The position numbers were made by a program, and so were the translations under genes. A DNA stretch of 14,482 nt from Pleurocapsa sp. MO_226.B13 (GTDB lineage: Bacteria; Cyanobacteriota; Cyanobacteriia; Cyanobacteriales; Xenococcaceae): the NCBI GenBank assembly GCA_030064795.1, contig JASJEI010000158.1, positions 1 through 14,482 of the forward strand, in the 5' to 3' direction. Of this stretch, positions 6,881 through 13,026 are shown piece by piece. The stretch's first letter is position 1. Every line of letters starts with the position of its first letter. The notes under the pieces are model-generated. The model saw nothing but the letters and a program-made list of their open reading frames with translations, had not been told where the DNA came from and did no database searches.

Positions 6881-7769
6881 TAATTGATGTAAGAGCATTT
6901 GAGATAAATTCTATGAATACTTGAAGCTTTTTAGAGTGCTGGCGATGTTTTTGATAAATGGCATACAAGGTCAATGGTTCTGCCGACCATTCTTGCAAGA
7001 TAATTCGCAAGTCTCCTTTTTTTAATGCATCTGATGCTACAAATATAGGCAAGAAGATTATGCCGATTCCAGCCACAGAAGCTTGACTAGCAGCTAGGCT
7101 GTTGTTTACTTTCAAAGAGCCATCGACATTTACGATAGCTGTTTCTTCCCCTCGCCAAAAACTCCACTCACGGGGAGATCTCGCCAAACTATAAATAACA
7201 CACTGATGTTGTTTAAGCTCTTCGGGAGAGTGCGGTTCACCATACTGCTGAAGATAAGCAGGTGACGCACAAACGACTCTTTTAAACTCGCAGATACGAT
7301 ACATAACTAGACTAGTGTCTTGGTTAGCTTTTCCCCCTCTAATTCCCACATCAAATCCCTCCTCAATTAAATCAACGTAGCGATCGCTGAGGGTGAGTTC
7401 TATCTGAATATCTGGATACGCCAATTGAAATTGATAAATAGCTGTGGCTACATGGGTTAACCCCAGCGACATTGGTGCCGTTACCCGCAAACGTCCATGA
7501 GGCTTAGTCGAGAGATCTGAAACCGTCTCTTCAACCATTGACAATTCATCCAGAATCGAACAAACTTTCTGGAAATAAAGCTGTCCAGTCTCGGTCAGAC
7601 TCAAGCGTCTAGTGGTTCGCTGGATTAGCTGGGTTTTTAGTGCTTGTTCTAGTTCACGCACGTTTTTGCTAACAGCTGCATTAGATAAGTGTAAGTCCTC
7701 AGCCGCACGACTAAAGCTTTCCAACTCAACCACTCGTCTAAAAACTTCCAGCGCTACTAATTTATCCAT
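6870..7769 (-). CDS. LysR-family transcriptional regulator
   Basis: A 299-residue LysR regulator counted from the ATG at 7769, where the family's first helix begins (MDKLVALEVFRRVVELESFS). The winged helix covers residues 1-60, with SRAAEDLHLSNAAVSKNVRE (20-39) as the recognition region, then the linker helix to about 90 and a periplasmic-binding-like effector domain (GRLRVTAPMSLGLTHVATAI onwards). It resembles the proteobacterial-style group of short LysR proteins that regulate a divergent oxidoreductase or GST gene. The neighbours fit: it is divergent from the NTF2-like and GST genes. An upstream ATG at 7835 would add 22 residues without family similarity and run through the likely operator. 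Its last four codons lie inside the tetR repeat, so its C-terminus may have been reset by rearrangement. Confidence 0.93.
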   Translation of the reverse strand: MDKLVALEVFRRVVELESFSRAAEDLHLSNAAVSKNVRELEQALKTQLIQRTTRRLSLTETGQLYFQKVCSILDELSMVEETVSDLSTKPHGRLRVTAPMSLGLTHVATAIYQFQLAYPDIQIELTLSDRYVDLIEEGFDVGIRGGKANQDTSLVMYRICEFKRVVCASPAYLQQYGEPHSPEELKQHQCVIYSLARSPREWSFWRGEETAIVNVDGSLKVNNSLAASQASVAGIGIIFLPIFVASDALKKGDLRIILQEWSAEPLTLYAIYQKHRQHSKKLQVFIEFISNALTSITKW

Positions 7770-7809
7770 AAAAGCTGATTGATAAAGGTCTGAACTTGTA
7801 TCTGTATTA

Positions 7810-7852
7810 TTTACTATAAGTAAAAAGTCTATCAATAAATTAGCTATTTATT
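7810..7852. promoter_or_regulatory. candidate LysR-type operator pair
   Basis: Two dyads lie in the 149-bp divergent spacer. TTTACT-ATA-AGTAAA (7810-7824) contains a T-N11-A core (7811-7823), the classic LysR box. AATAAAT-TAGCT-ATTTATT (7834-7852) follows with its centre about 26 bp away. Both are AT-rich in an AT-rich spacer, so chance is possible, but the spacing and location suit a recognition site plus an activation site for the adjacent LysR protein. Confidence 0.5.
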
Positions 7853-7918
7853 CTTTTTGAGTGAAGAGTTATGGTTAAATTGTTCGCTTCCAGATAAGCC
7901 AACTCGACATACGGAGGA

Positions 7919-8386
7919 ATGATGCATCAAGTACAAGTCTATGCAGACAATCGACAAACACTGGATATTGAGTATTTAGCCATTATTGAAGTACTCAAAA
8001 AATATTATGACGCTCTCTATCGTTGCGATACAGCGCTTTTATCACAAGTATTTCATTCCAGCGCTCAATACTTTACGGCATCGGGTGGGGAACTGCTACA
8101 CCTCGATATGAAAACCTATTTCCCAATTGTGGAAAAAAGGATTTCACCTCAATCTTCAGGCGAAGCCTACGGTTTTTTGATTGATTCAATTGAGTTTGTA
8201 GGTGATGTAACTGCAATCGCGCGCATGCGCAGCTCAATGTTTTCCAAAAATTTCATCGATCTTTTAGCTCTGATCAAAATCGATGGTAAATGGCAGATTA
8301 TCTCGAAAGTTTTTCACTATATTACTCAGCTTGATACGAAATCTAAACAGTCGAACCAAGCGTTTTCAGAAAACACAGCAGCCTAA
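7919..8386 (+). CDS. lumazine-binding-like / NTF2-family protein
   Basis: A 155-residue NTF2-fold protein close to the 'putative lumazine-binding' group (Lumazine_bd_2). It has the first helix EVLKKYYDALYRCDTALLSQ (24-43), then VFHSSAQYFTASGGEL, a central RMRSSMFSKNFIDLLALIKI strand pair (102-121), and the diagnostic end DGKWQIISKVFHY. Despite the name these proteins are not known to bind lumazine in general; their role is undefined, and isomerase, dehydratase or small-molecule binding are all possible. Two ATG codons stand side by side at 7919 and 7922; a strong GGAGG at 7913-7917 is so close that the second is slightly more likely. It is the first gene of a pair with the GST (46-bp gap) and divergent from lysR. 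Confidence 0.88.
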   Translation: MMHQVQVYADNRQTLDIEYLAIIEVLKKYYDALYRCDTALLSQVFHSSAQYFTASGGELLHLDMKTYFPIVEKRISPQSSGEAYGFLIDSIEFVGDVTAIARMRSSMFSKNFIDLLALIKIDGKWQIISKVFHYITQLDTKSKQSNQAFSENTAA

Positions 8387-8432
8387 GGCAAACACGTCAA
8401 CAAATCAAATAAATTTACTAAAAGCAAACACA

Positions 8433-9053
8433 ATGTACAAACTCTATTCTATTCCCGGTACTTGTTCCACTGGCATCGTCGCATTACTCAAAAAATTAGG
8501 GCAGCCTGCCGAGATTATCCACCGGGATGATGTTCCTGATTATGCAATCCGAATTAATGCCGCCAATCAGGTACCGATCTTAGATGATAATGGTATGCTA
8601 ATCCGCGAAGGCGCAGCCATTGTCCTCTATTTATTGGAGAAGCACGACAGTCCCTGGTTGATGGGCGCTCGAACTGAAAAAGCTGACTTTCAACAGTGGC
8701 TTATGTTCAACTATGCCACCCTACATCCTGCCTATGGACGGATTTTTACGGTATCCAAAATCATGGAGGAGGGTGATGCTAAGGCTCAGCTTTTACAACA
8801 ATTAGCTGATAAAGTATCTGACACCTGGAAACTTTTGAATGAGCGCTTAGAAACACGCAATTTTGTTGTAGGCAATGAAGCTACAATTATCGATTATTTA
8901 ATCGCGATCTATGGTAACTGGAACCAAGCTTTTCCACAGCTTAAATTCATTCTGGGGGAAAATGTTGAACGTTTGGTAGAAGAGGTGTACGCCTTACCAG
9001 AGATCCAGGCTGCTTATGAAACAGAAAATATTCAGTCTAAGATAGCAGTCTAA
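8433..9053 (+). CDS. glutathione S-transferase family protein
   Basis: A 206-residue cytosolic GST of usual length. The thioredoxin-like N-terminal domain (1-75) starts MYKLYSIPGTCSTGIVALLK, with Cys11/Ser12 in the catalytic position, the cis-proline loop NQVPIL (45-50), and the glutathione gamma-glutamyl contact REGAAIVLYLLEK (58-70). The all-helical C-terminal domain follows, with the N-capping box and hydrophobic staple in ATIIDYLIAIYGNW (150-163). The Cys at position 11 points to a beta- or Nu-like class with reductase or conjugating activity, so thiol-dependent detoxification is the likely role. The ATG at 8433 is taken because the GST strand begins there; a longer in-frame reading from 8283 would overlap the upstream gene. 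It is probably cotranscribed with the NTF2-like gene under LysR control. Confidence 0.93.
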   Translation: MYKLYSIPGTCSTGIVALLKKLGQPAEIIHRDDVPDYAIRINAANQVPILDDNGMLIREGAAIVLYLLEKHDSPWLMGARTEKADFQQWLMFNYATLHPAYGRIFTVSKIMEEGDAKAQLLQQLADKVSDTWKLLNERLETRNFVVGNEATIIDYLIAIYGNWNQAFPQLKFILGENVERLVEEVYALPEIQAAYETENIQSKIAV

Positions 9054-9054
9054 T

Positions 9055-9080
9055 CAAAAGCCTCAGAGGTGTAACTTTTG
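9055..9080 (+). terminator. possible hairpin just after the GST gene
   Basis: CAAAAG (9055-9060) and CTTTTG (9075-9080) can pair over a 14-base loop directly downstream of the GST stop codon. The right arm ends where the tetR relic begins. It is only 6 bp and has no strong T-run, so its role as a terminator is uncertain; it may instead mark a junction. Confidence 0.3.
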
Positions 9081-9141
9081 TCTCAGCCCCAAGCAACAAA
9101 GAACGGTAATTCAATGCTACTTTGAAGGAATTACCGTTTAG
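9080..9141 (+). pseudogene. relic of the 3' end of a TetR-family gene
   Basis: This segment can be read as CLSPKQQRTVIQCYFEGITV followed by TAG, against CLSPKQQKMVIRRYFKGITI and TAG at the end of the intact TetR gene. There are no gaps and 53 of 62 bases match; nothing upstream of the segment resembles the rest of tetR. Seven of the nine differences change the amino acid, which is what is expected of unselected DNA. It is therefore a fragment left by duplication, insertion or recombination, not a gene. It stands on the plus strand after the GST gene and converges on the DUF1772 gene. Confidence 0.85.
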
Positions 9142-9171
9142 AAACTTTCACTTTGAGAGATAAACGATAGT

Positions 9172-9681
9172 TTAAATTATTAATCCTTCTTGTTGATGTA
9201 AAGCGATCGCAAATAAAATTGCTGCTAATAATGCTGCTGCTGTCCTGACATGATTCCAAAATGTCCAATCTGTTAGATATCTCGACCAAAGAGTAGAACC
9301 TTTGATACTGCTTGGAGTAACTACTGCTAAAGCATCATTTAAAGGAATATTTCCCACAACAGTTACGCCAATTGTGCCAATTAGATAGAGCAGACTAGCA
9401 GTGAGTAAATATGCACCAATAGTCGGCTGCCACTGAAATAGTAGGGAAATAGATAACAATACTCCAGCTACAGCAGGGGCGAAAAATGCTGCCATAAACC
9501 AGGGATTGATAACGGTAATGTTAATCGATTGCATGGTAGCGATTCCTTGAGGTGTCGGTTGTTTGGCTAACGCCTGCATAACAAAAGTTGAAAAGGCAAA
9601 GAAAATTCCCCCACTCACCGCACTACCAACAGTTGCCAAGAGAATTAGAGGCAAACGCCAGTTTTCTAATGTACTCATCAT
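9172..9681 (-). CDS. DUF1772 / anthrone oxygenase-like membrane protein
   Basis: A 169-residue protein with the DUF1772 (anthrone oxygenase family) pattern: SAVSGGIFFAFSTFVMQAL (20-38), AMQSINITVINPWFM (near 48-63), the loop GNIPLN (110-115), and near the C-terminus LTDWTFWNHVRTAAA (136-150). Four membrane helices lie at about 10-36, 61-82, 88-109 and 144-162. Fungal members catalyse cofactor-free oxidation of anthrones to anthraquinones; bacterial members are mostly uncharacterised, so oxygenase activity here is only inferred from the family. Paired start codons sit at 9681 and 9678. It is the last gene of a tight minus-strand run after a DUF4345 protein and an NAD(P)-binding reductase (21- and 28-bp gaps), so the three probably act together under the divergent AraC regulator. 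Confidence 0.88.
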   Translation of the reverse strand: MMSTLENWRLPLILLATVGSAVSGGIFFAFSTFVMQALAKQPTPQGIATMQSINITVINPWFMAAFFAPAVAGVLLSISLLFQWQPTIGAYLLTASLLYLIGTIGVTVVGNIPLNDALAVVTPSSIKGSTLWSRYLTDWTFWNHVRTAAALLAAILFAIALHQQEGLII

Positions 9682-9702
9682 ATTTTCACGTCAAATTCTT
9701 AT

Positions 9703-10107
9703 TCAATTACCAAATTCACTATGTAGATATCTCCAGAGGGAAAATAGGCAAAATAGACCAATTGTTATCTCAATTAGCGCAGCCTGGATTAGAGAATTAA
9801 CTGGCATTCCATCAATAGTCATACTGGCAAATCTAGATAAACCGTAAGAAAGGTACAAGACAGTCGCAAACATGATTGATGTGAATGTAAGCTGAGACAC
9901 AAATGCACCAGTTAAGATCAAAATGCCTGAAGTTAAGAGAAAACCTGAAGAGGCTCTAATTTCGCTGAATAAATTTATATTACTACCAATATCGATGTTA
10001 TTGGCACTGTAAAAATCCAATGGTGATATCTGTACGATCGTGCCAATACCCATAGCTATTAATCCCGAAAGACATAGTATCACTGTCAAAAATTTAGATT
10101 TTTTCAT
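9703..10107 (-). CDS. DUF4345-family membrane protein
   Basis: A 134-residue protein with four membrane helices at about 6-27, 53-71, 74-91 and 106-127. The segment SEIRASSGFLLTSGILILTG (48-67) and YLSYGLSRFASMTIDGMP (85-102) are the charged landmarks of DUF4345 proteins; the family has no established function. The first helix could be taken for a signal peptide, but the pattern of four helices and the family match argue for an integral protein. No convincing ribosome site precedes the ATG at 10107. It lies between the NAD(P)-binding reductase and the DUF1772 gene, both very close and on the same strand, and is probably translated from the same mRNA. Confidence 0.82.
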   Translation of the reverse strand: MKKSKFLTVILCLSGLIAMGIGTIVQISPLDFYSANNIDIGSNINLFSEIRASSGFLLTSGILILTGAFVSQLTFTSIMFATVLYLSYGLSRFASMTIDGMPVNSLIQAALIEITIGLFCLFSLWRYLHSEFGN

Positions 10108-10135
10108 GTCGTACTTTTTATTGAACCCAAATAAT

Positions 10136-10765
10136 TTAATAAGATAAACTTGCAGCTTTTCCTAAGTAGGTATTGTCGCCAAGTTGCTTGAGAATAAAAT
10201 CAGCTACATCTGGACGAGAGATAGTTAGGCTAGAAGTGCGATCGCTGCTATGGAAACCATGACGATATTTACCAGTGCGATTCCCTTCGATAAAAGCTGC
10301 TGGACGAACAATTGTCCAATCGAGGTTGCTTTGTCGGACGTATTCTTCCTGTATCTGATGGTCGGCAAATACTTTTCTAAGAATAAAGCCGAACATAATA
10401 TATTTCCAATAAAAATCAAGATTACCCCAGCTATCCCCCGCACCAAGAGTTGACTGACAAATAAATCTTTTAATCCCTGCTTTCTCTAATGCCTGAATGA
10501 CATTTTTTGTACCTTGCGATCGCACGTTGCCTGAAAGTTTTTTACCCGAACCTAAAATACAGATCGCAGCTTCATGACCGATTACCGCTTCTTCTACCGC
10601 AGCGGGATTCATCACATCCCCCGTAAAGATATTGAGATTCTGATGCTGCACGTTTAACTTATCGGGGTTACGAACAAATGCCGTAACGGTATGTCCTGCT
10701 TCTAATGCTTGTTCTACAACGTGACTGCCAATGCTTCCTGTCGAACCAAAAATTACTAGTTTCAT
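10136..10765 (-). CDS. NAD(P)-binding (atypical SDR) oxidoreductase
   Basis: A 209-residue Rossmann protein of the NAD(P)H-binding/atypical SDR group (like SDR_a5 and biliverdin reductase B-type proteins). It begins MKLVIFGSTGSIGSHVV, with the dinucleotide loop GSTGSIG at 7-13 and the NADP-favouring FVRNPDKL at 30-37. Asp50 stands in GDVMNP, and the active-site region is RFICQSTLGAGDS (100-112). There is no YxxxK catalytic pair, so it may bind a nucleotide without classical dehydrogenase chemistry, or reduce flavins or quinones. TIVRPAAFIEGNRTG (151-165) completes the family pattern. AGGAG stands 8 bases upstream of the ATG at 10765. It heads an operon with the DUF4345 and DUF1772 genes and is divergent from an AraC regulator. 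Confidence 0.9.
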   Translation of the reverse strand: MKLVIFGSTGSIGSHVVEQALEAGHTVTAFVRNPDKLNVQHQNLNIFTGDVMNPAAVEEAVIGHEAAICILGSGKKLSGNVRSQGTKNVIQALEKAGIKRFICQSTLGAGDSWGNLDFYWKYIMFGFILRKVFADHQIQEEYVRQSNLDWTIVRPAAFIEGNRTGKYRHGFHSSDRTSSLTISRPDVADFILKQLGDNTYLGKAASLSY

Positions 10766-10818
10766 AATTTTGTCTCCTAAACTCGAACACCTTTAGCTTA
10801 GGGCGACTCAAAAATCTC

Positions 10819-10850
10819 AACTATCAAATTCCGATCGAACTATCACAATC
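10819..10850. promoter_or_regulatory. candidate AraC-type direct repeat
   Basis: AACTATCAAATTC (10819-10831) and AACTATCACAATC (10838-10850) match at 11 of 13 positions, with a 19-bp period, in the 155-bp spacer between the reductase operon and the divergent AraC gene. AraC-family proteins commonly bind direct half-sites about two helical turns apart. Two GATCG elements nearby are HIP1-related and are not counted. Confidence 0.45.
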
Positions 10851-10920
10851 TTGCGATCGCTTATCTTTATTTGTGGTATCAATTAAATAATATTGAAACT
10901 AGAAATACTGGACTCAAACT

Positions 10921-11793
10921 ATGGCAAATCCAGCTAACCAATGGTCGAAAAATAGCTTGTCCCAGTTTTCTGTACCAACTACTCCTCGTCAAAAAAACAT
11001 AATAATCCAACACCTGCAAAATCCTGCTGGGGAAGGTAGTTATTGTAATGATGCAGAACATACAGTTTTTATATCTCTTGCTCCCCGTCCGATTGAATAC
11101 TTGCAGGTTCAAGATGGTAAAACTCATACAGGTTTGTATCAAAGAGGAGAGATTTTAATTACTCCTGTCAACACTCCTTTATTTGTTCGCTGGTCTGGTA
11201 TTGAAAATTGTTTGCAGATTCGACTTACCAGCGAGTTTCTTCAAAGCATTGCCCAAGAAACTTTAAATCAAAATTCAGACCACCTAGAATTATTACCTGG
11301 ATTTCAGATTCGCGATGCTCAGATCGAAGCAATCGCCATGATGTTATTTACTGAATGGCAACAAGACCATTTTGATAATGGACTTTATCTTGATTCTTTA
11401 ACGAATGTTTTGGCGGTAAACTTACTCAGACACCACACTGCTTGTAAACCTCAATTGCCTATCTACTCAGGAGGTTTACCTCCGCGCCAATTGGGTCAAG
11501 TGCTAGATTACATCGATGCTTACTTAGATAAGAATATTAAATTGGTAGATTTGGCTCAATTACTAGATATGAGTCCATTTCACTTTAGCCGTCTTTTTAA
11601 ACAATCAATTGGGATGACACCCCATCAATATTTGAGTCAGCAACGAGTTGAACGAGCCAAGCAGTTATTGAAAAAAACAGATCGATTGATTATCGATATT
11701 GCTTTGGAGTGCGGTTTTAGCAGCCATAGTCATCTCAGTAAACAGTTTCGACAGATTACTGGTATTACACCAAAAGCTTATAGATTGAATTAA
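10921..11793 (+). CDS. AraC-family transcriptional regulator
   Basis: A 290-residue regulator with an N-terminal cupin-like sensing domain (about 25-165, including TVFISLAPRP and RGEILITPVNTPLFVRWSG) and a C-terminal double helix-turn-helix. HTH1 is LVDLAQLLDMSPFHFSRLFK (208-227), the linker is QSIGMTPHQYLSQQRVERAK, and HTH2 is IIDIALECGFSSHSHLSKQF (257-276) with the family signature GITPKAYR at the end. It probably activates the divergent operon of reductase, DUF4345 and DUF1772 genes through the direct repeats at 10819-10850. The effector is unknown. The HTH half resembles that of the truncated regulator at 13634, but the sensor halves differ. It converges on a membrane-protein gene with only 15 bp between stop codons. 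Confidence 0.93.
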   Translation: MANPANQWSKNSLSQFSVPTTPRQKNIIIQHLQNPAGEGSYCNDAEHTVFISLAPRPIEYLQVQDGKTHTGLYQRGEILITPVNTPLFVRWSGIENCLQIRLTSEFLQSIAQETLNQNSDHLELLPGFQIRDAQIEAIAMMLFTEWQQDHFDNGLYLDSLTNVLAVNLLRHHTACKPQLPIYSGGLPPRQLGQVLDYIDAYLDKNIKLVDLAQLLDMSPFHFSRLFKQSIGMTPHQYLSQQRVERAKQLLKKTDRLIIDIALECGFSSHSHLSKQFRQITGITPKAYRLN

Positions 11794-11815
11794 ACAGATA
11801 CCAATTGTTTATTTT
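11792..11815 (+). terminator. weak hairpin at the AraC gene end
   Basis: AAACA (11792-11796) and TGTTT (11806-11810) flank a 9-base loop, followed by ATTTT. The structure overlaps the stop codons of both convergent genes. The stem is short and AT-only apart from one G-C pair, so termination here is only suggested. Confidence 0.22.
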
Positions 11816-12219
11816 CTAAGCCAGAGTAGAATGCCGAGAATACTTAAAAGTAAAATTTCTGTACCCAATAATCCATTAAGAATCTCCCCATCTTCAGGTT
11901 TAAGGATAAAGTGCGAACGCCATACTGTATAGGGCAATATTTGTAGTAAAGTAATACCGCCAAACAGCAACCAAATAGACCAAGCAATACCGCGCCATAA
12001 TACAATCGCCGTTACCAAGTTAAAGATTAATAAGAGTAGATCGAGCGATCGCCATAGTAAGGGAGTAGCTAACCAAGGTGTTCCCGTTAACCCTAATATA
12101 TTGCTGATATGTACAGTCGCCCCATAAAATAAAGCGATCGCTATGATCTTAGTATAAATAGCCGTCCAAGGTTGCTTAACAGCTAAGGAGAAAAATTGAT
12201 TAATCGATAAAAAATTCAT
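11809..12219 (-). CDS. hypothetical four-TM membrane protein
   Basis: A 136-residue protein with four hydrophobic segments at about 21-42, 57-75, 78-97 and 114-134, and short polar links. I do not recognise a family. Notable residues are the tryptophan- and arginine-rich turn LVTAIVLWRGIAWSIWLLFG (68-87) and the loop SHFILKPEDGEILNG between helices 3 and 4. Its size and topology recall small DoxX-like or DUF-type proteins found near one-component regulators, but the DoxX motifs are not evident. It lies 33 bp after a small ORF and downstream of the COQ4-like gene on the same strand, suggesting an operon, and is convergent with the AraC gene. Confidence 0.72.
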   Translation of the reverse strand: MNFLSINQFFSLAVKQPWTAIYTKIIAIALFYGATVHISNILGLTGTPWLATPLLWRSLDLLLLIFNLVTAIVLWRGIAWSIWLLFGGITLLQILPYTVWRSHFILKPEDGEILNGLLGTEILLLSILGILLWLRK

Positions 12220-12252
12220 TGGTCATCGGGCAAATTTAATAAAAACCTAAGT

Positions 12253-12363
12253 TCACACTAGATCTGTATCTGAGGGCAAAGGAGCGGCATAGTAGGCGAT
12301 ACCTTCATATTGATAATTGTCTAAATTTTCGTCTACATAATCTCTTTTTGCCTGAACAAACAT
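12253..12363 (-). CDS. small ORF (36 residues) between COQ4-like and membrane-protein genes
   Basis: An ATG at 12363 opens 36 codons ending in TGA at 12253. The product starts MFVQAKRDYVDENL and ends YYAAPLPSDTDLV; it is acidic, rich in tyrosine and aspartate, with no membrane segment or cysteine. It fills the gap between two same-strand genes with 21 bp before and 33 bp after, which looks like operon spacing, and a weak GAGAG sits about 10 bases before the ATG. Without the ORF the gap would be an unusual 165 bp. No family is recognised; it may be a genuine small protein, or the remnant of a C-terminal tail. Confidence 0.4.
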   Translation of the reverse strand: MFVQAKRDYVDENLDNYQYEGIAYYAAPLPSDTDLV

Positions 12364-12384
12364 AATCTAATAACTCTCAATAAC

Positions 12385-12915
12385 TTAAAGTTGATAATTC
12401 ATCGATGGACTAGGGATTAAGGCAGTCTCGCCCTGCTGCATTACTTTTATGTTGTATTCCTGACGAATATCCGCTAATGGCACGTCTAAATAATTCTGAA
12501 AGTCATAGGTGTGCCATTTTTTAGTCATCTGCAAAGAAAAAGCGATCGCCTTACAGCAGGGAATAAAGCACTGCCATAGCCACCACAACCAGTCTTTGAG
12601 GGAACTGGCGGTAAGAATATCCTTGATGCGTTGAGTAAATTCCTGGTCGCTAAAAATCTCTTTGGTAACTCGCATCGAATTCCAAAAGTCTTTACCTGGA
12701 TAAGTCGCCCAAAATTGCCAGGTGTCTAAAATAATCTCCGATTCGGAAGAAATATCCATTCCTGTAACGACATGAACCGCATCGTGTGCCATAAAAGCTT
12801 GGGCAATAATTCGAGAGTCGTTTTCTGCAAAACGATCCAAAGTCGGAAAAGCTGCATAATATTCGGCTAAACCTTCCCTGAGAGTTTGTTGGCTGTCTTT
12901 ATCTTGATACTTCAT
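12385..12915 (-). CDS. COQ4-like protein
   Basis: A 176-residue protein counted from the ATG at 12915, which has AGGTG six bases upstream; a GTG at 12924 would add three residues. It has the COQ4 signature H-D-x-x-H-x11-E exactly: HDAVH at 44-48 and Glu60 in SESEIILD, the metal-binding set of the family, followed by WQFWATYPGKDFW. The rest is helical with a tryptophan-rich part (DWLWWLWQCFIPCCKAIAFS, two adjacent cysteines) that may face lipid. In mitochondria and proteobacteria COQ4 serves ubiquinone synthesis, recently linked to head-group decarboxylation and oxidation; cyanobacteria make plastoquinone, so the role here is open. As I recall, a cyanobacterial homologue (Nostoc Alr8543) has a structure with bound fatty acid and metal. 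It is divergent from a methyltransferase gene. Confidence 0.78.
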   Translation of the reverse strand: MKYQDKDSQQTLREGLAEYYAAFPTLDRFAENDSRIIAQAFMAHDAVHVVTGMDISSESEIILDTWQFWATYPGKDFWNSMRVTKEIFSDQEFTQRIKDILTASSLKDWLWWLWQCFIPCCKAIAFSLQMTKKWHTYDFQNYLDVPLADIRQEYNIKVMQQGETALIPSPSMNYQL

Positions 12916-13026
12916 TGACTGCACCTATAATTTCTTGGATGTCTTGAGTATCGAAAATTTATAGCGCGATCGTCTTACAGATTTCTGCGATTTTTTATAA
13001 GATCTAAATTTATCGTCCAAAGAAAA

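Noticed and set aside
7871..7897. An 8-codon ORF (MVKLFASR) upstream of the NTF2-like gene, as a leader peptide
   Set aside because: It is short enough to occur by chance, and no hairpin or regulatory codon run accompanies it.
8283..8432. A 50-residue N-terminal extension of the GST
   Set aside because: It would overlap the NTF2-like gene in another frame, and the GST fold starts at the ATG at 8433.
9563..9847. Plus-strand open frames of 70-94 codons over the DUF1772 and DUF4345 genes
   Set aside because: They lie antisense to two well-supported family members and have no protein-like features of their own.
10225..10453. Open frames on both strands inside the NAD(P)-binding reductase gene
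   Set aside because: They are shadows of the reductase coding sequence, which has clear family motifs throughout.
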